From: Photorhabdus khanii NC19
GTDB taxonomy: Bacteria > Pseudomonadota > Gammaproteobacteria > Enterobacterales > Enterobacteriaceae
Direction of reading: 5' to 3'
Length of the DNA stretch: 40,732 bases
Assembly: GCF_000517265.1 (NCBI RefSeq)
Contig: NZ_AYSJ01000014.1
Location: 100,431 to 141,162, forward strand
The translations under genes and the position numbers were made by a program. The notes under the pieces were generated by a model that was not told the origin of the DNA, ran no database searches, and was given only the letters and a program-made list of their open reading frames with translations. Position 1 is the stretch's first letter. Each line of letters opens with the position of its first letter. This document shows positions 1-7,500 of this stretch, one piece after another.

Positions 1-426
1 GCCCATGGCCGACGTGAAGAGCGCTATGTCTTCCAGTTAAAACCGAAATTCACACCCGAAATGGCCGAGAGATGGCCAACTATTCGTAGCATTATTGCGG
101 TTGAGCGTCATCGGACACAAAAGGGTAAAGGAACAGTAGATACCTCGTATTATGTGAGTTCGCTTTCCCCCCGACATAAATCTCTGGGGTATTACATTGG
201 TCAGCATTGGCGAATTGAAAATAGCCAGCACTATATTCTTGATGTCGTTTTTAAAGAAGATGATTCACGGATTGTTTTGGAAGGTGCAATTGAGAATCTG
301 GCCTTATTCCGGCGTCTTGTTTTGAATATGGTCAAACAATGTGATTGTGGGGCACCAAGCCAAAGAAATAAGCTTAAAAAAGCCAGCTGGTGTGATGATT
401 ACCGTGCAAAAGTTTTCTTTGGCTGA
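1..426 (+). pseudogene. ISAs1-family (H-repeat type) transposase, C-terminal part
   Basis: The reading frame is open from the first base of the window (it begins AHGRREERY) and ends at a stop at 424-426, so the gene enters from the left. The visible 141 residues carry the C-terminal signature of ISAs1/H-repeat DDE transposases: a YYVSSL block, then GQHWRIENSQH, LDVVFKEDDSRI and the ENLALFRRLVLNMVK helix. This is the part that supplies the last acidic catalytic residue. The N-terminal half lies outside the window, so it cannot be said whether the element is intact. It is entered as partial or pseudo because ISs of this type are often decayed and its neighbours here are broken mobile genes. The family call is confident; intactness is unknown. 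Confidence 0.8.
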
Positions 427-609
427 ATATCAAACAAAGTATGCTCGCGCCCTGTCATCGTAATGACTGTCAGAAAATTCTCTAACCACTTTATTTCTAT
501 TACCTTCCTGTATTCTGAATATCATTTAAACCCTATTTTATCACATCGTTGTTTCCTAACCGAATACCATCGGTAAGCCGGAACCGCCGAAATTTCCGTC
601 ACCTTAAGT
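427..609. other. Short intergenic stretch between ISAs1 remnant and orphan gene
   Basis: This is an AT-rich gap between the convergent ends of the ISAs1-type transposase and the small minus-strand gene. No RNA gene, clear terminator or inverted repeat was recognised. It may contain the right end of the ISAs1 element, but the terminal repeat cannot be identified from one end alone. Confidence 0.4.
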
Positions 610-927
610 TTACTCTTGTTTTTTCAGCATTAATCCAAATAATGGATTCTCAATGACCGAAATAACAGTAATATTGGTCTGATCTGATATCGGTAAAAAA
701 TCAATATTTATTAACTCATCAAGTCGTGAGGGTGCTAAATAGGTCCCGTCAATATCATTGGCATATATCGCCATGCCAAACTCATTTTCATCCATCGTCG
801 CAAATCGGTTGCTATGCGTATTACGGGTTCTATTAAATAATATATAACCTACCACATCCGGATCTTTTTCAATGAGTCCCAATGTATCAAGTTCTTGCCG
901 GATTTTTTTTAGCTGTTGATTCCTCAT
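610..927 (-). CDS. Hypothetical small protein (105 aa), possibly a fragment
   Basis: The family is not recognised. The ATG at 927 (MRNQQLKKIRQELD) is preferred over an in-frame TTG at 933, because a GAG-containing ribosome-binding stretch lies about eight bases upstream of the ATG. The product begins with a basic helical segment, then a mixed alpha/beta region (VVGYILFNRT, FGMAIYAND, ISVIENPLFGLML). There is no signal peptide, membrane span or cysteine. It lies between insertion-sequence remnants and close to a decayed effector gene, so it could be an orphan accessory protein or the surviving end of a longer gene. Function unknown. Confidence 0.4.
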   Translation of the reverse strand: MRNQQLKKIRQELDTLGLIEKDPDVVGYILFNRTRNTHSNRFATMDENEFGMAIYANDIDGTYLAPSRLDELINIDFLPISDQTNITVISVIENPLFGLMLKKQE

Positions 928-939
928 GACCAATTCTCG

Positions 940-1599
940 TTAGCTATTATTTTCTGTTCTGCTGCGGGTCAGTGTCCGATAAACCTTGGGTCTTGATACT
1001 GAAAAAAGCTCGGTCAAATTACTGATCGAATACTCTCCCGTCCTGTGCATCCTGCACAATTCTTTCTGTTGCTTGTTAGACAATTTAGGCTGTTTTCCCC
1101 GCAGTTTTCCTTTTGCACGGGCTATCGCCATGCCTTCTTTCGTTCTCAGGCGTATCAAATCACCTTCGAATTCCGCAAAGGTGGCCGCCACATTAAAAAC
1201 CATTTTCCCCAGTGGGTCTGTCGGGTCATAAATACTCTGGCCCAGAGCCAATTTGATGCTTCTCGCCTGTAATGAATCTGCAATGTCACGCGCATCCGGT
1301 ACAGAACGTGCCAGTCGATCCAATTTTGGGACAACCAGCGTATTACCGTGTCGCACTGCGGCCAGTGCCTGATCCAATCCACATCTGCTTTTTCCCAACC
1401 TGCTGGTAACAGTTTGTTTTTCACTCAGGCACATGCCGTTAAACTGCCGATGCAGGTCAGCGATGGAGGTACAGTTTCCTTTGCTCAGTGCAGCAATCAG
1501 ACTGAGAACCAGAGACGGTGGCCCAATATTCCAGAGCTGCTCCATAAAGCCACATCGGCGGGCGGTTTTTTCAAGAAAAGCGTCACTGAAGAATGGCAT
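940..1599 (-). pseudogene. Chimeric ORF: IS4-type transposase N-terminus joined to truncated serine recombinase
   Basis: The 219-residue frame is open but composite. Residues 1 to about 65 (MPFFSDAFLEKTARRCGF through LSEKQTV) resemble the N-terminus of IS4-family transposases. From about residue 66 the sequence becomes a resolvase/invertase: a GLDQALAAVRHGNTLVVPKLDRLARS core, the FNVAATFAEFEGDLIRLRTKEG helix and a C-terminal helix-turn-helix (SISNLTELFSVSRPKVYRTL). The recombinase part lacks its normal beginning, including the YxRVSxxxQ segment with the nucleophilic serine, so it should be catalytically dead as a recombinase. The junction is near 1400. The likeliest explanation is insertion or deletion that fused two mobile genes in frame. 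A real short protein could still be made; a DNA-binding role through the HTH is speculative. Confidence 0.7.
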
Positions 1600-1733
1600 T
1601 AACTAAGGTTTTGTGGAGATAATTGTCATCGGCTTTATTCTCTGCTCTCGGTATTTTGTTTGGCGACAATTATCAGATCATAAATAAAGCCTTTTTTCTA
1701 GCTAAAATAACAGATTGCCGCTAAAGATCCTGT

Positions 1734-2593
1734 TTATGAATATTTATTAATAAATTTTATTTTGTCATCGTATTTTCTCCTATAAGCATGACGAATTTCA
1801 GAGAAAGTTATTGCTTCAGCATATCCATCTTTTCCATCTTTCCTTCTATTGCCATTTTTCCATGGTTTATCTGATATTATCTGATCGGTAGTCAATTTTT
1901 CTCCGTTATATCCGGCGACAACGAATCTGAAATCGGGTGAAGCAAGTTGTTCTATAAACCAATCCATTCCTAGTTTACTTGTTTGTCTAAAAAATGCAGT
2001 TGCTATAATATCTTTTAGCCATGATTGTTCTGTTTCTGATAAGTTTTTTTTAGCATCGTCAGCATTTTCGGCTGAAGCAAACGTCATTAATATGTCTCTC
2101 TGTCTTTGCATGGTTAAATTGTTACCATTACTATTTTTATAGATAAATTCATCTAATTTTTGGTATTCGTTTTTACTGATCAATTTACTAAAGAAATTTT
2201 TCTTCTTTGGTATAAGATTATTTATCTTACTTTGAATGTCTAATTTTTTATTATATAAAAACTCCATGCTTTAGTATAAGCATGTTGTTGTTCTTTGGCA
2301 TTCATTTTAATATCAGGAGTAGCCGATTCCGTATCTACCTCCATAGCAACCAGATAATTTAGTGAGTGATTTTCTATATTTTTCTCGCTCAATTCAGGGA
2401 GTTTATTTTCCTTAAGATCTTGGGAAATCCTGAAGTAATCAGATAAATTTAATTCTCCCATGATTCTAAGTCCGGCGTTATATTCATCGATGGTAACAGG
2501 GTTCTTGTTAGCGGAGAATGCTTTTGCCATCTCTGACATGCGATGATGACTGAAACCATATATAACCGCGTGTTCGATATCTCTATTAAGTTT
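1734..2593 (-). pseudogene. Broken effector-like gene, interrupted by IS630 and frameshifted
   Basis: Two overlapping frames (2240-2539 and 1734-2267) read as one protein if a single T is restored in the T5 run corresponding to plus positions 2257-2261: ...AYTKAWSF then LYNKKLDIQSK. Upstream of the first Met (2539) the frame stays open through IEHAVIYGFSHHRM to 2593. There it abuts the stop codon of the IS630 transposase, so the 5' end has been lost to the insertion. The reconstructed remainder is about 285 residues, hydrophilic and low in GC, with a striking C-terminus (DFRFVVAGYNGEKL, GYAEAITFSEIRHAYRRKY). The family is not recognised. Its place at the distal end of the PVC payload zone and its composition suggest a former PVC effector; that is inference. 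Confidence 0.55.
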
Positions 2594-3371
2594 TCAAGAA
2601 AAGTTAATTGCAAATTGGTCGCCATAACTTTTCAATAAAGTATTTAACTTATACTCCATTGTATCCTGAGTCCAAGTGATAAAACGTCGCCAGTGGTATT
2701 TGGCCTGTTTCCAGACGATTTCAATCAGATTCAGCTCTGGGCTGTAAGCGGGAAGATAGAGTAAAAGCATGTTGTGTTCTCGTAACCCGCCATTTCTGAT
2801 TTTTTCCTCGATCCCGTGATGGATACGCGCATTATCCAACACTAAAAATGTCAGGCGGTTGTCCCCTTGTTTGGCGACCTGCGCTAAAAAATCAATCACG
2901 TCATTTCGCGTGATACTGCCTGACGTTGTCTGGTAAAACAGCGTGTTATCCGTGTAATTTAACGCCCCCAGAACTGACCGTCTGTCATGCTCTTGAGGCT
3001 CAGTTTCATGGGGCTTACCCCGTGGACTCCATCCATATTGCACCGGAGAAGACGTGGCAAAACCCGCCTCATCAAAATAGACCAGACGGTAATGCCCTAA
3101 CCGTGCTCCGGCCTTCATTTTATTCAGCAAGGCGGATTTTTTAGCAAACTCCGTTTCGTTGAGCTTTTTTTAAGCGACAGGCGGGTTCGTTTATAGTATA
3201 GATAACCCGGAGACTGCATCCTATTTCAGCGGTGATCTGGGACGGCTTGATTCCTCTGGCAAGCATGAACAAACCCGTTTCTCGCGTACGAATGTCCCGG
3301 TGTGGGTGATTCAAAGCGAGTTGTTGCAATGTTATTCGTTCAGGCTCAGAAAGTATTATCTTCGATTTCAT
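2594..3371 (-). pseudogene. IS630-family transposase, internally deleted
   Basis: The N-terminal fragment (3371 down to about 3190, MKSKIILSEPERITL, with the helix-turn-helix region QITAEIGCSLRVIYT) and the DDE catalytic fragment (3130 down to 2594) belong to one IS630/Tc1-type transposase. The second fragment shows the catalytic blocks: VYFDEAGF (first Asp), LDNARIHHG (second Asp) and LPAYSPELNLIEIVWKQAK (Glu). A full-length member is around 340 residues; here roughly 90 residues between the DNA-binding and catalytic domains are missing. The reading frame changes at and just after the deletion, around a run of A's near 3165-3170, so no functional enzyme is expected. The 3' end abuts the broken effector-like gene at 2593. 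Confidence 0.85.
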
Positions 3372-3445
3372 AAGAACAGGCAGAAAGTCGGGTTATCGTG
3401 TTATCGATTATAACAGTAATGCAGATAATTTATTTGATTAACTTA

Positions 3446-4246
3446 TCATGATATATTGATAGCTGTGTTTTTATTCTTTAAAGTGGTTTCCTCCCAATAG
3501 CCATATTCGTTCAGCTTGTAAGTACCTATTGGATCTTGCGATACTAGGCTAAGGTTATCGCTTAATAATTCAGGGCTGATTGCAAGTTCATATAAATATT
3601 CTTTCACTTTATCTTCCTTTTTACGAAGTGGTCCCTTCCATGCATAGCCTTTTTTACCTAGTTCTTGTAGGAGAAAATTGTGTTCCTCTAGGTTTGTGAA
3701 TTCGGGAAATAGATGAGGATTTTTTTGGGATTGAGTTTGCACAGACCTCCTAATTGCGTCTGCTTTTTTACAGCCTGCTGTTGACTCATCTGCATAGTAA
3801 GCATCAGAATGGCTGTCCGGTTTGAGAATTTTGATTTTTTTCGTTACTTTAAATTTGTATGAGAATACTGTGAGTACTTTTCCTTTTTCCCATGGTTTCT
3901 CTCCTGCGCTTTCCCGTAGTTTGTTGTAGCTTTCTGGAGCATTATCTTTGTATTCATCAGGACTTTTTTCTAATGCTAAGTATTGACCAGCCCACTGTGA
4001 TTCTTCTTTGAGTTCTGGCTTTAAATGTCGTTGCTGATATTCTGCTATACCCAGTGTTTTAGCTGTATTTAAATAATCTTCGATAGCTGTTGTCTTATAT
4101 AGAAAAGTATCTGCTTCAATCGTGTCTATAATGACACCGTTTGATTCGGTTTCAGGGTTTATTTCTAGATGGCTGCCTGTTTCTATATTTTCTGATTCTT
4201 CGTTGTTTGTTCTTTGGTCATCTTTTTTACTGATTGAGAGAAACAT
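3446..4246 (-). CDS. Putative PVC effector of unknown family (266 aa)
   Basis: An AAGGATA ribosome-binding site five bases before the ATG at 4246 supports this start. Residues 1 to about 44 are hydrophilic and low complexity (MFLSISKKDDQRTNNEESEN...), like the N-terminal leaders of PVC cargo. The folded part has a DTFLYKTTAI strand (47-56), QWAGQYLALEKS (84-95), SYKFKVTKKIKIL (129-141) and KEYLYELAIS (215-224). The order LYxTT / GxYxAL / YxxxI is loosely reminiscent of the ADP-ribosyltransferase fold, but no complete R-S-E or H-Y-E triad can be named, so that reading is weak. A second, decayed copy of the same family lies at 5458-6191. There is no signal peptide or membrane segment. Its position downstream of pvc16 on the same strand suggests cargo of this injection system. 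Confidence 0.55.
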   Translation of the reverse strand: MFLSISKKDDQRTNNEESENIETGSHLEINPETESNGVIIDTIEADTFLYKTTAIEDYLNTAKTLGIAEYQQRHLKPELKEESQWAGQYLALEKSPDEYKDNAPESYNKLRESAGEKPWEKGKVLTVFSYKFKVTKKIKILKPDSHSDAYYADESTAGCKKADAIRRSVQTQSQKNPHLFPEFTNLEEHNFLLQELGKKGYAWKGPLRKKEDKVKEYLYELAISPELLSDNLSLVSQDPIGTYKLNEYGYWEETTLKNKNTAINIS

Positions 4247-4694
4247 ATTATTATCCTTTGACTCTTTTAATAAATATATTAGGAATGAATAATATATTTA
4301 TTAATGTGTTGTTGATATTTGATTGTCAATATAATATAGATATATTTTCGAATCTTTGAATGTAAATTAATACAATGTGGTTATTAGAATCATTGAATTT
4401 ATTGATAAATATCCTCCCATTTATTTTTTATTGAACTTTTTTACTGGCGCGCCAGATATTCTTCTTTTAGCACAGATTATTTTTCATATCAAGAAAGCAG
4501 TAAAAATATAACCCGTCAAAAGTTAAACTCATCTATAATTAGTGGTTTATCAGACATTAGCTGATAATGATTGAAAAAATCAACGCTATATCGGCAAAAG
4601 AACGCTATAGCAACTGTTTTTTGAGTGAGTTGATGATCCTTTAATGGTATTTCCTTTCTTGCCTGGTGAAACGATAGTATCCTTAATACGTCAT
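4247..4694. other. AT-rich intergenic region with a GC-rich 12-bp palindrome
   Basis: This is about 450 bases without a convincing gene. A 60-codon minus-strand frame starts only with GTG at 4698 and has no recognisable product. The stretch is strongly AT-rich except for a perfect 12-bp palindrome, CTGGCGCGCCAG, at 4444-4455. A 12-bp palindrome without a spacer is a poor hairpin and no T-run follows it, so it is more like a protein-binding or modification site than a terminator. Nothing else was recognised. Confidence 0.4.
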
Positions 4695-5267
4695 TCACGA
4701 TGCATTTGGTAAGTTTTCTTCTAGCTTGCCAAACGTTCTATCATATATTTTTAAAACTTCAATAGGAGCATCTTTATTTGCAACAAAACCTGACTCACTT
4801 TTGCTACCTAGAGATAAATATTTTGACTTTATTTTAACGATGATCCCATATCTGTTCCTTGAGAAACGACTAAATACCTCTTCATCTACCGAGAACTCTG
4901 GCAAATATGCGCCTTTTCCTACTTGTTGGCGAGCGTTTTTTGTCGTGGGAGGTGGGGTATTGGTATTGGCAGTTTCTCCTCCTGCGCTACTATTTTGATA
5001 CATGTCCAAGGCTGTTTTGCTGCTTACTCCACGATATAAAATGAAAGATGCTTCTGGGTCTATTGCTTCTTTAATAGCTCTGGCTACTGTGTGATATTCT
5101 AATGTCTTAAATTGACCGGAAGTTATATCATCTGGTAATGGACCATCCTTATCTTCGTCTGGATCATAATTATCATCATCTTCAGATAGTTGATTATAAG
5201 CTAAAAGTATCTGTGAATTGTCTTTTAGGGATTTTTTATCAGCTTCATTAATTGGATATTTAAGCAT
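4695..5267 (-). CDS. Putative PVC effector, possible ADP-ribosyltransferase (190 aa)
   Basis: The ATG at 5267 (MLKYPINEADKK) is chosen over an in-frame GTG at 5276. The first 60 residues are hydrophilic and acidic (SEDDDNYDPDEDKDGP), resembling a cargo leader. The rest fits the small mono-ADP-ribosyltransferase layout: FILYRGVS with R79; a proline-rich loop (TPPPTTK); KGAYLPEFSVDEEVFSRF, matching the serine-containing second motif (S126) and its helix; GIIVKIKSKYLSLG strands; and KDAPIEVLKIYD, where E170 would be the catalytic glutamate of a final xxE motif. The canonical STS and ExE/QxE residues are not fully kept, so activity and target cannot be predicted. It lies in the PVC payload zone on the same strand as pvc16. 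The fold call is moderate; the delivery role is inferred from context. Confidence 0.5.
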   Translation of the reverse strand: MLKYPINEADKKSLKDNSQILLAYNQLSEDDDNYDPDEDKDGPLPDDITSGQFKTLEYHTVARAIKEAIDPEASFILYRGVSSKTALDMYQNSSAGGETANTNTPPPTTKNARQQVGKGAYLPEFSVDEEVFSRFSRNRYGIIVKIKSKYLSLGSKSESGFVANKDAPIEVLKIYDRTFGKLEENLPNAS

Positions 5268-5457
5268 AATTATCACTCTATAGCTACTAAAATAAGTTAT
5301 TTTATGTAAGTTATTTTTGTCCCTTGTCGATTTGATTAGTTAAGGGGGGAAAGTTTATTAAAGAGGTATGGGAATGCATGAGATTGACTATCTTAAATAA
5401 ATTTTTAAAGAACAGGCATGGATAAATGAGTTAAACTCTTTTGCGAAGTTAAAAATC

Positions 5458-6191
5458 TCACTTCTTTTTCCAGCAAGCATATTTCTTATTGTTGTCTATA
5501 TAGGTCTTGGTATAGGTACCAAGTAATTCTTCTGATTCCAAAGTGAGATGCTGGCGTAATAGGTTGGGGCTGATTGCGAGCTCATAAGAAAATTCAGTTC
5601 CTTCTTCTGGATGAAGTAGCCCCATCCATGCATATCCTTTTTCTCCAAGTTCTTCTAGGAGAAAGTTTTTGTCTTCTAGGTTTTTTAACTCGGAAAATGG
5701 GTTGTCATTCTTTTCGGATTGAGATTGAACATCATTCATTATCTCTTTTGCTTTCTCCCAACCTTATGCATTGCCTACGTAGTAAGAATTAGAATTGTTG
5801 TGTGGTTTGAGAACTTTGATATCTTTTGTTACTTTAAACGTGTACAAGAAAACTTCTGCTTTTTTCAGCGGATCCTTTCCTACGTATTCCAGTAGTCCGT
5901 TGTAGCTATCTGGTGCTCCATCTGCATATTCATCAGAACTTTTTTCTAAGGCGAAATATTGCCCTGTCCACTGTGAATCTTTTTTGAATTTTTCAGCATC
6001 TTCAAAGTTACCTAGGTTTAAGTAATCTTGTATATCTTCATGTCGTTTCTTATATTCTGCTAAACCTAGGTTTTCTGCGTTGTCTAAAAAATCTGGGATA
6101 GCGGTCGTTTTATATAGAAGAGTATCTGCCTTAATGGTACCTGTAGTGACATTTTTTGGTTATCATTTTTATTATAATATGTGCTGGACAT
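5458..6191 (-). pseudogene. Decayed paralogue of the 266-aa putative effector
   Basis: Reading the minus strand from an ATG at 6191 gives MSSTYYNKNDNQK and then drifts out of frame. Restoring one A to the A6 run (T6 at plus 6152-6157) gives NQKNVTTGTIKADTLLYKTTAI, which aligns with the 266-residue gene at 3446-4246. The frame continues collinearly (QWTGQYFALEKSSDEY, TFKVTKDIKVLKP) to an in-frame TAA at 5764-5766 (after SYYVGNA). It then resumes as GWEKAKEIMNDVQSQSEK, and the ORF ending at 5458 has FLLEELGEKGYAW and YELAISPNLL as in the intact copy. Thus a frameshift and a nonsense codon disable it. A C-terminal piece starting at an internal ATG (5739) remains open. Either duplication followed by decay or sequencing slippage at the homopolymer could explain the first lesion. 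Confidence 0.75.
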
Positions 6192-6390
6192 GTTATCACC
6201 TTATGATTATTTTAATAAATATATTGCAATATTTAGCATGGTAAGTGTAACATGCATGACTATGCAAATAAATAGATTGGTATTCTTTTAAATAACTTAC
6301 TGGATATTTTGTACTTCAATATTCATATGAGAGATTGTTTTTTTATTTATTAAGGCTCTATAATTGATCTGACTGAGATAACTTCACCCA

Positions 6391-7335
6391 TTAATTTTGA
6401 TTAGGTAGGTCAGGTATTTTCCCCAATTTTGCATATGTTTTCCAATCCTCTAGTAATTTACCATCTAGTTTATTAAATGGTTTACCTTCTGCATAAGCTT
6501 GTCTTATTTCTTCCAAAGAAGAATGTTTTGATTGAATCATAAATTCAACAATATTTCCTCCCCATATTTTAATTTCTTTACCGTCTAATCCCTTAGTAAA
6601 ATAATTGGTAACATAGTCTTTATCGGGTAATATTTGTTTATAAACTTCTCTTGCAAAATAGTCTGTCACATATTCATCATAATTTAGGTTGTCTGCTTTC
6701 GTATCAGTTTGAGACTGTAAGCCTTTATGCTGATGTGATGACGCATGAAGGCTTTCATGAATTATTGTAGATATTATTTTTGCCAAATTGAGCTCAGATT
6801 CTCCTCTATTATTCAAATGCGAGTATTCTGGAGAATTTATTCCTATATAAATTTTTCCATTATCAGGATTCGTCCAAGCTATAGGGTTATCCGTTATATC
6901 TTCATCGTTGTATTTATATTGCCTATATTTTTCATCAGCTTTTTTCATTTCCTCGATTATTCCTTTCATAGTAACGCCTATGGGGTCCAATGGTTTTATG
7001 TCTTCTTTTTTCAATACTTCTTTGATTGCTTTAGAAATTGTAGAGAAACCGCCTTCTCCTAGATAATTTTTTATCTGTTCTGATATTTCCCAATCTTCAG
7101 ATTCTACTGTTCCGCTTTCAGTGAAAAGTACATTTTCATCTTTTGGTTTGAACGGATTATTATTTCCTACATTATTTGGTGACCTTTCCTGAGGAAGGTT
7201 GGGAAATAATTCTGGTAGTGGTGGTGGTGGTGTGCTGGAAAGTTCTAAAGAATTGCTGTTTATCTCCCTATTTTGGGGATCTTCTGCATTATTTTTTGTT
7301 TTTTTACCATGATCTTTAACATATTCGTTTAGCAT
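6391..7335 (-). CDS. Putative PVC effector, HExxH zinc metallopeptidase-like (314 aa)
   Basis: The start at 7335 has an AGGTGA ribosome-binding site six bases upstream. Residues 1 to about 80 are disordered, rich in Asn, Lys, Glu and Pro (STPPPPLPELFPNLP at 33-47), like a cargo leader. The folded part contains HESLH at 193-197 in a helix (AKIISTIIHESLHASSH), giving two zinc-binding histidines and the catalytic glutamate. NYDEYVTDYFARE follows, where E221, about 23 residues after the second histidine, could be the third ligand, as in gluzincins. There is no secretion signal or transmembrane segment. It is the first gene after pvc16, on the same strand, separated by 165 AT-rich bases, the usual place for PVC cargo. 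The metallopeptidase call is good from the motif; substrate and toxicity are unknown. Confidence 0.6.
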   Translation of the reverse strand: MLNEYVKDHGKKTKNNAEDPQNREINSNSLELSSTPPPPLPELFPNLPQERSPNNVGNNNPFKPKDENVLFTESGTVESEDWEISEQIKNYLGEGGFSTISKAIKEVLKKEDIKPLDPIGVTMKGIIEEMKKADEKYRQYKYNDEDITDNPIAWTNPDNGKIYIGINSPEYSHLNNRGESELNLAKIISTIIHESLHASSHQHKGLQSQTDTKADNLNYDEYVTDYFAREVYKQILPDKDYVTNYFTKGLDGKEIKIWGGNIVEFMIQSKHSSLEEIRQAYAEGKPFNKLDGKLLEDWKTYAKLGKIPDLPNQN

Positions 7336-7500
7336 TATTTCACCTATAGAGTTTGAAGAATGACAATGAATAACATGTGGATTAAGTTAATAGTTTTATA
7401 ACATGGAAATCTCAAATAAACATATTAAAAATAATTGTTTTTAATGAATGATTATTTGTTAGGTGAATGATTGGTAGTTATTTTAATATAAGAATTAATT

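Noticed and set aside
2570-3445. Terminal inverted repeats of the IS630 remnant
   Set aside because: Similar AAGTTAAT stretches occur near both sides, but one lies inside the transposase coding end, so the element borders cannot be placed reliably.
4516-4698. 60-codon minus-strand frame overlapping the end of the putative ADP-ribosyltransferase gene
   Set aside because: Starts only with GTG, has no recognisable product or good ribosome site, and lies in AT-rich spacer DNA; a short immunity-like partner cannot be excluded but is not supported.
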